Below are positions 33,898-42,612 of a DNA stretch of 64,000 nucleotides, piece after piece. Source of the DNA: Streptomyces wuyuanensis (lineage in GTDB: Bacteria > Actinomycetota > Actinomycetes > Streptomycetales > Streptomycetaceae). Location: the NCBI RefSeq assembly GCF_900103455.1, contig NZ_FNHI01000020.1, forward strand, positions 1-64,000, written 5' to 3'. The first letter of the stretch is position 1; the number at the start of each line of letters is the position of its first letter. A program made the position numbers and the translations under genes. Below the pieces are notes generated by a model. The model saw nothing but the letters and a program-made list of their open reading frames with translations. It had not been told where the DNA came from and did no database searches.

Positions 33898-35304
33898 GTG
33901 ACGCACCACGGCGGGGGCTCGGCCGAGCCCGGACACATAGCCGACGGCGGCGACCACTGGCTCCTGGTGGGGGTGGCGGGGCTGCTGTCCTTCGTGGCCA
34001 TGCTCGACATGAACATCGTCAACGTGGCGCTGGCGGAGATCTCCCGGGAGCTGGACGTGTCGGCCGCCACGGCCCAGTGGGTCGTGCTGGGCTACCAGCT
34101 GCCGGTCGTGGCGCTGCTGCTCCCCGCCGGCAGGTGGCTCGACGGCGCGGGGCCGCGCTCCGCGGTGCTGGCCGCGACCACCGGCTTCGCCCTGTGCAGC
34201 GCCCTGGCCGCGGCGGCGCCGTGGGCCGGTCTGCTCGTCACGGCCCGGCTGGCCCAGGGCGCCTTCGGGGCGGTGCTGTTCGTGCTGATGCCCGTCCTCG
34301 TCCTGGGTGCGGTACGGCCGCAGATGCGCGGCCGGGCGATGAGCGTGCCGGCGACCCTCGGTCCGCTCGGCGCGGTGACCGGCCCCGCGGTCGGCGGACT
34401 GCTGCTGGACGGCCCGGGCTGGCGTGCCGTCTTCCTCGTCAAGATCCCCTTCTGCCTCCTGGCGCTGGCCGTCGCACGGCGGGCGATGCCCCGCGACCGC
34501 GGACTGCGCCTGCCCCGTGCGAGAGCGCTCCTGGACGCGTCGCTCGTCGCCACGGGCGTATCGGTGCTGCTCGTGGCGCTGACCCTGGCTGCGGGCCACT
34601 CCGCGTGGCTGGCCCTCGCCCTCGCCGCCGTACCCCCGCTGTGGCTGTGGCTGCGCGGAGCGGGCGGCCGGCCCGTGACCGGGGTGCTGCGGGTGCCCGG
34701 ACTGCCGGGTGCGCACGGGGCGGTGCTGGCGCTGGCGACCGGCTTCGCCGCCATGCACTACGTCATCGCCCTCCACCTGCAGAGCGACAACGGGTTCAGC
34801 GCCACCGCCACCGGCCTGACCGTGCTCGCCTTTCCCCTCGGCATGGGGCTGGCCGGGCCGCTCGGCGGACGCCTCGCCGACCGGTACGGCGCAAGACCGG
34901 TCGCGGTCGCCGGAGCCGTCGTCACCTCCTGCGGCCTGCTCCTCGCGGTCCCGGTCGACGGAGGGTGGTCACCGGGCGACGTGGCCTGGCGACTGGCGCT
35001 CGCCGGGCTCGGCATGGGACTGGGCGGCGGCCCCACACAGGCCCTGGTGATGGGGGCGGTGCCACCGGACCGCGCCGCCACCGTCGGCTCGACGGTGCAG
35101 CTCGCCCGAAGCCTCGGCTTCACCCTCGGGCCCGCCCTCGCCACCGCCGCCTGGGGCCTCGCCGGATCGGTCCAGGGCGCCCGGGCCGGCCTGGGACTGG
35201 CCGCCGCGGCCGCCTGCCTCTCCGTACCACTGCTCCTTCTGCCCGCACGCAGCAGCGCCGACGCGACGGCGACGACGAACGCGGCCACCGCCGCCCCGAA
35301 CTGA
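33898..35304 (+). CDS. DHA2-type MFS exporter (EmrB/QacA-like)
   Basis: 468 residues from GTG 33898 (GGAAGGG upstream). Fourteen predicted transmembrane segments. The first helix carries MLDMNIVNVALAEIS, the DHA2 drug:proton antiporter signature, followed by WVVLGYQLPVVALLLPAGRW and a GxxxGPxxGG-type helix 5 (TGPAVGGLLLDGPGW). First gene of a run of four (asparagine-synthase-like, P450, isonitrile synthase), 15 nt before the next start. Probably exports the product of the cluster or confers self-protection. Confidence 0.88.
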   Translation: MTHHGGGSAEPGHIADGGDHWLLVGVAGLLSFVAMLDMNIVNVALAEISRELDVSAATAQWVVLGYQLPVVALLLPAGRWLDGAGPRSAVLAATTGFALCSALAAAAPWAGLLVTARLAQGAFGAVLFVLMPVLVLGAVRPQMRGRAMSVPATLGPLGAVTGPAVGGLLLDGPGWRAVFLVKIPFCLLALAVARRAMPRDRGLRLPRARALLDASLVATGVSVLLVALTLAAGHSAWLALALAAVPPLWLWLRGAGGRPVTGVLRVPGLPGAHGAVLALATGFAAMHYVIALHLQSDNGFSATATGLTVLAFPLGMGLAGPLGGRLADRYGARPVAVAGAVVTSCGLLLAVPVDGGWSPGDVAWRLALAGLGMGLGGGPTQALVMGAVPPDRAATVGSTVQLARSLGFTLGPALATAAWGLAGSVQGARAGLGLAAAAACLSVPLLLLPARSSADATATTNAATAAPN

Positions 35305-35319
35305 CCGAGGAGACCGCCC

Positions 35320-37146
35320 GTGTGCGGAATCACCGGCTGGGTGTCCTTCCACAGAGACGCCCGCGGCCAAGCACCCGTGATCGAGGCCATGACGGCCACC
35401 CTCATCCCGCGCGGGCCCGACGCGGGTGGCGTCTGGCTGGGCGAGCACGCGGCCGTCGGACACCGCCGCCTCGCCGTCGTCGACCCGGCCGGCGGAGTCC
35501 AGCCGATGACGGACCGTCCCGACGAGCCGGCCGTCGTCCTCACGTACAGCGGGGAGGTCTACAACCACCACGCGCTGCGCGCCGAACTGAGGAACCTCGG
35601 CCACGCCTTCCGCACCCGCAGCGACACCGAGGTGGTGCTGCGGGCCTACCGGCAGTGGGGCGAGGACGTCGCGGAGCACCTGGAGGGGATGTTCGCCTTC
35701 GCGGTCTGGGACGAGCGGGCGCAGCGCCTGCTCCTCGTCCGCGACCGCCTCGGTGTGAAGCCGCTGTTCTGGGCCGCCGTCGAGGGCGGGCTGGCCTTCG
35801 CCTCGGAGCCCAAGGCCCTGTTCGCCCACCCCGAGATCCACCCCCGCGTCGACGCTGACGGACTGCGGGAGGCGTACGGCCTGCTCTTCAACACCGGGCC
35901 CACGGTGTGGTCCGGTGTGCGTGAGGTCGAGCCCGGCGGCGTCCTCGTCCTGGACCGCGGCGGCATCCGCGAACGCCGCTACTGGCAGCTGGAGGCCCGG
36001 CCCCACGACGACGACCGGGACACCACCGTCGACCGTGTCCGCGAGCTCGTCGCCACCGCGGCGCACAGTCAGCTGGAGGCGGACGTCCCGGTGTGCAGCC
36101 TGCTGTCCGGCGGCCTCGACTCCACCGTGCTGACCGCGCTGCTCGCCGGTGAACTGCGCCTGCGGGAAGGCCCGGACGCCCGCATCCGCTCCTACGCGGT
36201 GGACTACAGCGACCAGGCCGAGGAGTTCACCGGCGACGTCCTGCGAACGGGACACGACACCCCGTTCGCCGCCGAGGCCGGGGCGTACATCGGCACGGAC
36301 CACAGCACCGTCGTCCTCGACCCGCGCTCCCTGCTCGACCCCGGGCACCGCAGGGCCGTCGTCGTGGCACGGGACTCGCCGATCGGCGTCGGCGACATGG
36401 ACACCTCGCTCCACCTGCTGTTCGGGCGGATCCGGCAGCACTCGACCGTCGCGCTGTCCGGCGAGGCGGCGGACGAGGTGTTCGGCGGCTATCCCTGGTT
36501 CCACAACCCCGAAGCCCTGGCCGCCTCGACCTTCCCCTGGCTGCTCGTCACCGGAGACGAGGCCGCGATGCCGCTCAACCCCGAACTCGACCTGCGCATC
36601 GGCGAGTTCCGTGACGACACGTACGCCGACGCCCTGGCCGCCGTGCCGCACGCCGACGGCGAGACCGCGACCGAGCACCGGCAGCGCGAGATGCAGCACG
36701 TGTCCCTGACCCGCTGGCTGCGCCAGCTCCTCCACCGCAAGGACCGCCTCAGCATGGCGCAGGGCCTCGAGGTCCGCGTCCCCTACTGCGACCACCGCCT
36801 CGTCGAGTACGCCTTCAACACGACGTGGGGACTGAAGAGTTTCGACGGCCGGGAGAAGAGCCTGCTGCGCGCCACGGGAGCCGGCCTCGCCCCGGACTCG
36901 GTGCTGTACCGGCCCAAGAACCACTACCCGGCCACCCACCACCCCGACTACAACCGCGGGTTGCAGGAGATGGCCCGGGACGCGCTTTCCGTCCCGCAGG
37001 TCCGCTCTCTGGCGGACGAATCCGTCATCAAGGCCTCCCTCGGCACCCCGCCCGAACGGCTGGAGTGGGGCCACCGCCTCCGCCTCGAACGCGTCGTCGA
37101 CCTCGCCCTGTGGCTGGACCACCACCGGCCCGAACTCGCCCTCTGA
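35320..37146 (+). CDS. Asparagine-synthase-like amidotransferase in isonitrile cluster
   Basis: 608 residues from GTG 35320 with GAGGAG upstream. The N-terminal class II glutamine amidotransferase domain has nucleophile Cys2 (MCGITGWVSF) and RDRLGVKPLFW. The C-terminal synthetase domain carries the PP-loop SGGLDST near residue 263 and SGEAADEVFGGY. It follows AsnB architecture, so it activates a carboxylate as acyl-adenylate and amidates it with ammonia from glutamine. Between an exporter and a P450, and upstream of an isonitrile synthase, it more likely amidates an isonitrile amino acid than makes asparagine. That substrate is inference. Confidence 0.9.
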   Translation: MCGITGWVSFHRDARGQAPVIEAMTATLIPRGPDAGGVWLGEHAAVGHRRLAVVDPAGGVQPMTDRPDEPAVVLTYSGEVYNHHALRAELRNLGHAFRTRSDTEVVLRAYRQWGEDVAEHLEGMFAFAVWDERAQRLLLVRDRLGVKPLFWAAVEGGLAFASEPKALFAHPEIHPRVDADGLREAYGLLFNTGPTVWSGVREVEPGGVLVLDRGGIRERRYWQLEARPHDDDRDTTVDRVRELVATAAHSQLEADVPVCSLLSGGLDSTVLTALLAGELRLREGPDARIRSYAVDYSDQAEEFTGDVLRTGHDTPFAAEAGAYIGTDHSTVVLDPRSLLDPGHRRAVVVARDSPIGVGDMDTSLHLLFGRIRQHSTVALSGEAADEVFGGYPWFHNPEALAASTFPWLLVTGDEAAMPLNPELDLRIGEFRDDTYADALAAVPHADGETATEHRQREMQHVSLTRWLRQLLHRKDRLSMAQGLEVRVPYCDHRLVEYAFNTTWGLKSFDGREKSLLRATGAGLAPDSVLYRPKNHYPATHHPDYNRGLQEMARDALSVPQVRSLADESVIKASLGTPPERLEWGHRLRLERVVDLALWLDHHRPELAL

Positions 37147-37156
37147 GGAGCGCATC

Positions 37157-38422
37157 ATGACCCTGCACGACACGCCTCCCGCCGTGGACGACGCCGGAGT
37201 CCTCCCCGACCCGGTGCCGCTGACGGGCTGCCCGTACAAGAGCGATCCGTACCCGCTCTACGAGCGGATGCGCGAGGCCGGACCGGTCCACCGGGTGGTC
37301 TTCCCCAGCGGGGTGAACGCCTGGCTCGTCACCGGTTACGAGGCCGCCCACGGCGCCCTGAACGACGACCGCCTCGGCAAGGACCACGACCGGGGCAACG
37401 ACCGCTGGCGGGCCCGCGCTTCGATCATGCCCGAGCCCCAGCACTCCCAGCTCCAGGTGCACCTGCTCCACCAGGACCCGCCCAAGCACACCCGCATGCG
37501 CCGCTTCGTGACCGACGCCTTCACCCCGCGCCGCATCGACGGCCTGCTGCCGCGCTTCCGGGAACTCGCCGACGCCCTCGTCGACGCACTGCCCGAAACC
37601 GGCCCCGCCGACCTGGTGTCCGGCTTCGCCGCCCGCTTCCCCTTCCAGGTGCTCGCTGAGGTCGTCGGCCTGCCCGCCGAACTCGCCGCCCGCTTCGACC
37701 GCGACTGGGGCAAGGTCGTCCAGCCCGTCGGCCCCACCGACCCGGGCCGGCCCGCCTACGAGGCCCGCCTGCACGGCCTCCAGAGCTATATCGCCGAGGT
37801 GGTCGCCCACAAGCGCGAGCACTCGGACGACGACCTGCTCAGCCGGCTCGTCGTCGCCCGTGACCGAGGAGAGCTGTCCCGGGAAGAACTGGACTCCATG
37901 ATCTTCCAGCTCCTCGTCGCCGGCCAGGAGCCCGTGACCAACCAGATCACCACCGCGCTCATCGCCCTCCTCCGCCACCCGGACGAGCTCGAGCGGCTGC
38001 GTGACGACCCCGGTCTGCTGCCCCGAGCGGTGGAGGAACTCCTGCGCTACGACAGCGCCTTCGAACTGACCACCTGGCGCTTCTTCGCCGAGGACAGCGA
38101 TCTGCACGGCACCGAGATCCCGGCCGGGGACTCCGTGATCGTCTCCCTGTGCGCCGCCAACCGCGACCCCCGTCGCTTCGAGAGGCCCGACGAACTCGAC
38201 CTGGAACGCAGCCCGAACCCGCACCTCGCCTTCGGGCACGGCATCCACTTCTGCCCCGGCGCCGCACTCGCCCGCGCCGAACTGCGCATCGCGCTCGGCA
38301 CCCTCCTGGCCCGGCTGCCCGGCCTGCACCTCGCCGTCCCCGACCATGACATCCAGTGGATCCCGGCCGTTCTCGGCCGCGGTACCAACCATCTGCCCGC
38401 CGGCTACGACCGGCGCGTCTGA
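37157..38422 (+). CDS. Cytochrome P450 in isonitrile cluster
   Basis: 421 residues, soluble actinobacterial class I P450. The haem-binding motif FGHGIHFCPG places the thiolate at Cys366. The K-helix ExxR is in EELLR, and PERF-like FERPDEL is present. The I-helix reads AGQEPVT around residues 255-261, so the usual Thr of the AGxET motif is replaced by Pro. This is seen in some P450s doing phenol coupling or substrate-assisted chemistry. GAGGAG precedes ATG, 10 nt after the amidotransferase stop. In this context oxidative coupling of two tyrosine-derived units is a reasonable guess. No ferredoxin gene is adjacent. Confidence 0.9.
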   Translation: MTLHDTPPAVDDAGVLPDPVPLTGCPYKSDPYPLYERMREAGPVHRVVFPSGVNAWLVTGYEAAHGALNDDRLGKDHDRGNDRWRARASIMPEPQHSQLQVHLLHQDPPKHTRMRRFVTDAFTPRRIDGLLPRFRELADALVDALPETGPADLVSGFAARFPFQVLAEVVGLPAELAARFDRDWGKVVQPVGPTDPGRPAYEARLHGLQSYIAEVVAHKREHSDDDLLSRLVVARDRGELSREELDSMIFQLLVAGQEPVTNQITTALIALLRHPDELERLRDDPGLLPRAVEELLRYDSAFELTTWRFFAEDSDLHGTEIPAGDSVIVSLCAANRDPRRFERPDELDLERSPNPHLAFGHGIHFCPGAALARAELRIALGTLLARLPGLHLAVPDHDIQWIPAVLGRGTNHLPAGYDRRV

Positions 38423-38633
38423 CTCCCGACGACACCGGCAGGGCCCGGCCGGGCATGCGGGCCGGCCGGCCCGGTTCGCCACGGAACCGATCCGTTCCGG
38501 CCGAACGGCCGCGCCGCCCGCCTGCCACGGCTGCCCGCCGAGGTCCGAGGCGCGCACCGAGGCGCCGCCCAGCCCGCCGAGGTGCCGAGGCGCCATGCCG
38601 TCATGCCCGCACACACCCCCACGGAGGCCCCCC

Positions 38634-39584
38634 ATGCCGCTGACGACAGCAACCGACGCCCGTACCACCGAAGCCGTCAGCACCGCGGTCCTGAACCTGC
38701 TCCTGCCCCACCACCGCACCACCGGCGACCGGTCCGCGCCGGCCGGGGCCTTCCCCCACCAGCTCCGCCAGATCGGGGGGTACGTGCGCCGGAACCAACC
38801 CGTCGTCTTCACCCTGCCCGGCTTCCCCTGCAAGTCCCCGAACCCGGCCAAGGTCCTCGGCCATCTCCCCGACCAGGGCGAACGTCTCTCCCTCGCCTTC
38901 CTCGACTCGCTGTGCGCCGGCATCGGGGAGATCCACGCCCCTGGAGCCCGTGTCGTCATCTGCTCCGACGGACATGTCTTCGGCGACCTCGTCCGGGTTC
39001 CCGACGAGCACGTGGACGCCTACTCGGACGCACTGAGCCGGCTGATCTCCGAACTCCGCCTGGACCACCTGTCCGTCTTCGACCTCAGGGACGTCCTCGG
39101 CGACCTGCCGCACCCGGCGAAACGCGCCTGGGTCCAGGACCGTTACGCCCCCGGCCTCGACACACTGCACAGCGAGGTCCGTACCGACGAGCGCACCCTC
39201 GCGCTCTACCGCGGCATCACCCGCTTCCTCCTCGACGACACCGCCGACTTCACCGGCACCCGCTCCGCCCTCCAGCGCGAGTGCCGGCGCCGCGCCTACG
39301 ACGTCATCCAGCGCAGCCGCGCCTGGGGCGCTCTCGTCGCCGAGCACCACCCGCGGTCGGTGCGCCTCTCCATCCACCCCCAGCCCGCCGGCGCGCCGAA
39401 GTTCGGCATCCGCCTCCTCGACGCCCCCGACGCGTGGACCACCCCGTGGCATTCGACGGCCCTGCGAAGAGCGGACGGCACCTGGAGACTCCTGCCACGG
39501 GCGGAGGCCGCCGGGCTCGGACGGCTGGTCACCCGCGACGGCAGACCGAGCCACTTCGAGCAGGGGCCCGGAGGACCGGTCTGA
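38634..39584 (+). CDS. Isonitrile (isocyanide) synthase, PvcA/DIT1 family
   Basis: 316 residues, the normal length for single-domain PvcA-type enzymes. Family motifs: VFTLPGFPCKSPNPAKVLGH near residues 60-80, DQGERLSLAFLDSLC, then VICSDGHVFGDLV and LRDVLGDLP. The C-terminal part contains PKFGIRLLD. These enzymes convert the amino group of tyrosine or tryptophan to an isonitrile using ribulose 5-phosphate as carbon source. GGAGG precedes ATG 38634, 211 nt after the P450 stop. The Fe(II)/2-oxoglutarate partner PvcB is absent, so the carboxylate probably survives and may be amidated by the asparagine-synthase-like enzyme. Confidence 0.9.
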   Translation: MPLTTATDARTTEAVSTAVLNLLLPHHRTTGDRSAPAGAFPHQLRQIGGYVRRNQPVVFTLPGFPCKSPNPAKVLGHLPDQGERLSLAFLDSLCAGIGEIHAPGARVVICSDGHVFGDLVRVPDEHVDAYSDALSRLISELRLDHLSVFDLRDVLGDLPHPAKRAWVQDRYAPGLDTLHSEVRTDERTLALYRGITRFLLDDTADFTGTRSALQRECRRRAYDVIQRSRAWGALVAEHHPRSVRLSIHPQPAGAPKFGIRLLDAPDAWTTPWHSTALRRADGTWRLLPRAEAAGLGRLVTRDGRPSHFEQGPGGPV

Positions 39585-39675
39585 CCGGCCGAACGGGCCT
39601 CTCGGTGGTCGGCCGCCGGGTTCGACGCGGCGAGTGCGGCCGGGGACGCCGACGCGAGTGCCGTCCTTTGGGCGG

Positions 39676-40629
39676 TCACTCGTCGGCGAGCATCCGGGTG
39701 CGCAGCTTGGCGAGGGTGCCGGCCAGCAGCCGGGAGACGTGCATCTGGGAGATCCCGAGCTCGGCACCTATCCGGGCCTGTGTCATCTCGCCGCCGAACC
39801 GGAGTTCCAGGATGGTCCGTTCGCGGTCGTCGAGCTCGGCCATGTGGGGCACCAGGGCACGGATGTCCTCGACGAGCTGCATCCCGGGGTCGTCGACGCC
39901 GATCCGGTCCGGGTGGGAGCGGCCGCCGGCAAGGGCCGCGGGCTCGTCGTCGCCCTCGGTGCCCGGGGTGTCCAGCGAGCCCGCCGTGTACCCGGCCGCT
40001 GCCACCATGCCTTCGACGACCTCGTCCTTCGTGCGCCCGAGGTGTTCGGCGAGGTCCTCGACGCTGGGGTCGCGGTCGAGTACCGAGACGAGGTGCTCCC
40101 GTGCCCTGGCGAGTTCGACGCGCAGCTCCTGGAGGCGGCGCGGCACGTGCACGGCCCAGGAGGTGTCGCGGAAGTGCCTCATGATCTCGCCCTGGACGTA
40201 CGGGATGGCGAAGGAGGTGAAGGCGACCTCGCGGCTGAGGTCGAACCGGTCGATGGCCTTGATCAGCCCGACGGTCCCGACCTGGACGATGTCCTCCATC
40301 TCCCCGCCGCCGCGGTTGCGGAACCGGTTGGCCACGAACCTGACCAGGGAGAGGTTCATCTCGATGAGGGTGTTGCGGACGTACTGGTGCTCCCGCGTGC
40401 CCTCTTCCAGTTCGACCAGCCGGTCGAAGAAGACGGCGGTGAGCTCCCGGGCGTCGCCGGGGGACACCTGCGTGGCGCGGCCAACGGCAGGAAGGCCGGC
40501 GATACCGGCGCTCCGGTCAGCGGGAACGCGGCCGGTTCGGACAGGTCCTCGGTGACGGTGGGTGGTGTGCTCGGGCATGAGAAAGTGCTCCTCCCCTGAC
40601 TGACCGGGCCGATACGCGTCATCGGCCAC
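39676..40629 (-). CDS. SigB/SigF/SigG-family RNA polymerase sigma factor
   Basis: 317 residues from GTG 40629, which has AGGAGG 5 nt upstream; ATG 40578, also with an AGGAG, is an alternative giving 300 residues. Region 2 contains LVRFVANRFRNRGGGEMEDI, then VGTVGLIKAIDRFDLSREVAF; region 3 contains PSVEDLAEHLGRTKDEVVEGM; region 4 ends QARIGAELGISQMHVSRLL. The family directs stress and developmental genes in Streptomyces and is held by anti-sigma kinases relieved by STAS proteins and SpoIIE-type phosphatases. A phosphatase gene lies 364 bp upstream on the same strand; no anti-sigma gene is visible. Confidence 0.93.
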   Translation of the reverse strand: MADDAYRPGQSGEEHFLMPEHTTHRHRGPVRTGRVPADRSAGIAGLPAVGRATQVSPGDARELTAVFFDRLVELEEGTREHQYVRNTLIEMNLSLVRFVANRFRNRGGGEMEDIVQVGTVGLIKAIDRFDLSREVAFTSFAIPYVQGEIMRHFRDTSWAVHVPRRLQELRVELARAREHLVSVLDRDPSVEDLAEHLGRTKDEVVEGMVAAAGYTAGSLDTPGTEGDDEPAALAGGRSHPDRIGVDDPGMQLVEDIRALVPHMAELDDRERTILELRFGGEMTQARIGAELGISQMHVSRLLAGTLAKLRTRMLADE

Positions 40630-40993
40630 GCGAACCTCCTGGCCCCGATCATCGTGTCCCGCGGGGCACGGAGGCGTCAGCCTGCACAGCGAACCCTTTG
40701 TGGGCCGGTCAAGCCAGGTTGCGAACGAACGTCGCTTTCTCCTGCGGTGCGCGCGTGTCCTCGGCCGTCGGGGGTAGACGAGCGGATTCCGCGCGAACGG
40801 CCGCTGCACCGCCGGCTCTTCGGCAGGCGCTGTCTCCCGTGCCCGCCTCCCCGTGACCGGCGTTCGTCGCGGCGGTGCCGATCACAGCAGGGCTCGGTGA
40901 CGCCTGACGTAGAACCAGGTGGTCGGCGTCCCCGGGGCGGACTCCAGCAGCCGCACCGGGCGGGCCGGCGCCACCGACATGCACACGGGGGGC
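40630..40993. other. Intergenic region between phosphatase and sigma-factor genes
   Basis: No convincing gene. A 32-codon minus-strand ORF (40882-40980, start MSVAPARPVRLL) lacks a ribosome site. The sigma-factor promoter should lie in the left part; no consensus was clear. Confidence 0.4.
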
Positions 40994-42331
40994 TCACGCT
41001 CCGCCGTCCTCGGTCCCCGTGGCGCCGGCGGGAGTCGCCGTGGGCTCGGGAATGCGCACGGCGAGGAGCGCCACGTCGTCCGTGGGGGTGGGGGCGAGGC
41101 CGGTGAGGAGTTCGTCGCAGAAGCTGTCCGGGGTGTGACGTGCCAGGGCCGCGGCGTGCTGCCGCAGGCGGGTGAGGCCGTGGTCGATGGACTCTCTTCG
41201 TCGCTCGACGAGTCCATCGGTGTACAGCAGGAGGGTGGAATGCGCGGGAAGGGGTTCGGAGGCACTCGTGCGAGGCTGTTCCGGGTCCACTCCGAGCAGC
41301 ATGCCCCGTGCGTCCTGGAGATAGCGGGTGTCGCCGTCACGGGTCACGAGCAGGGGCGGGAGATGACCGGCCGAGGAGTGGTTCAGCTGCCACGGGCCGC
41401 CTTCGGGCCCCTGGATGAGTGCGTAGAGGCAGGTGGCGGTGAACTCCGGGTACAGGGTGTGCAAGGCGAGGTCGAGTCGCCGCAGGATCGCGCCCGGCGG
41501 TTCCTGGCGGTCGCAGGCGATGCCCCGCAGCATGTTGCGCAGTTGACTCATCTCGACCGTGGACTGCAGGTCGTGCCCGGCCACGTCGCCGATGATCACC
41601 GCGGTGTCGCCGTCGGGCAGCACGAAGCTGTCGTACCAGTCCCCGCCGACCTGTGCGGTCGCCTGCGAGGGGGCGTAGCGCGCGGCCATCCGCAGGGGCC
41701 CCGCGCCGGGGAGCGCCGGCAGGAGGGAACGCTGGAGCCGCTCGGCGATGTGCTCGGTCTGGCGGTGCAGCCGGGCGTTGTCGATGGCGAGTCCCACCCG
41801 GTGCGAGAGGTCCTCCACGAGCATCAGGTCGTCGTCGCTCAGCGCGGGCCGGGAACCCCAGCGGGCGATCGTGAGCGCCCCGAGAACCTCTCGGCGGGCC
41901 CGCAGCGGAGCGATGACCGCGCTGCGGACGTCCAGCTGCTCGAAGATCCGCGCCTGACCGAGGTCCCAGCCGTGCATCCGCTCGCGGGGACGGATCTCCG
42001 CCGCGGCGAGGACGAACGGCCCCGCGCCCTGCAGCACCCTGGCCAGCGGACCGGTGGCGTCCGGTGGCGGCTTGGGAAGCGGAGCCTCCGTCTCCTCGCC
42101 CTGCAGGAGGACCGGCCCCCTGTGCGTCGCGCACACCCTGCCGATCTCGTCCCGCTCGGTCAGCACGTCGATCGCGCACCAGTCACCCATGCGCTGCGCC
42201 AGCATCCGGCATACGCGCCGCAGCCCCTCCCGGGCGTCGACGGTGGCGGCCAGCGCCGAGTTGACGTCGGCCAGCAGGGTGAGCCGGTCCAGCGCCTGCT
42301 GGAGCGCCGCGTCCACGTCGTACTCGTCCAT
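40994..42331 (-). CDS. GAF-SpoIIE PP2C-type phosphatase
   Basis: 445 residues from ATG 42331 behind GGAAGG. A GAF domain spans about residues 20-190 (VDAREGLRRVCRMLAQRMGDW, and later DLSHRVGLAIDNARLH). A short linker helix (QRSLLPALPG) joins it to a SpoIIE domain with QVGGDWYDSFVLPDG, IIGDVAGHDLQS, the AGHLPPLLV motif and YTDGLVERR. Metal-binding Asp residues appear intact. It should dephosphorylate a STAS anti-anti-sigma protein and release a SigB-type sigma factor. The neighbouring SigB-family gene is a possible end target, by inference. Confidence 0.9.
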   Translation of the reverse strand: MDEYDVDAALQQALDRLTLLADVNSALAATVDAREGLRRVCRMLAQRMGDWCAIDVLTERDEIGRVCATHRGPVLLQGEETEAPLPKPPPDATGPLARVLQGAGPFVLAAAEIRPRERMHGWDLGQARIFEQLDVRSAVIAPLRARREVLGALTIARWGSRPALSDDDLMLVEDLSHRVGLAIDNARLHRQTEHIAERLQRSLLPALPGAGPLRMAARYAPSQATAQVGGDWYDSFVLPDGDTAVIIGDVAGHDLQSTVEMSQLRNMLRGIACDRQEPPGAILRRLDLALHTLYPEFTATCLYALIQGPEGGPWQLNHSSAGHLPPLLVTRDGDTRYLQDARGMLLGVDPEQPRTSASEPLPAHSTLLLYTDGLVERRRESIDHGLTRLRQHAAALARHTPDSFCDELLTGLAPTPTDDVALLAVRIPEPTATPAGATGTEDGGA

Positions 42332-42612
42332 CTGCTGTACCTTCCACCAACGCCGGGTGTTGTCACGGACCCGCTGAAGCACATCCGGCGGGGGCGGGAC
42401 ACGGCTTCGAGGGGGACTCCCGCTGTCCGGCAGGGCGGCGGGGACTCCCGCTGTCCGGCAGGGCGGTCCGGTACGCGTGGCGGCGCAGTCCTCTGGTGGG
42501 TGCGGACGTTCGAGTGGGCCCGGGCCGTCCTTCGGTGCGCTCGCGGACCACCTCGGCCCGGCGCGCTCGTCGTCCCGCGGCCCGGGGAACCGGGAAGGCC
42601 ACGGCCACGGTG

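Noticed and set aside
40882..40980. 32-codon minus-strand ORF between the phosphatase and sigma genes
   Set aside because: No ribosome site or leaderless-type -10 and no recognisable sequence; too weak to call as a gene.
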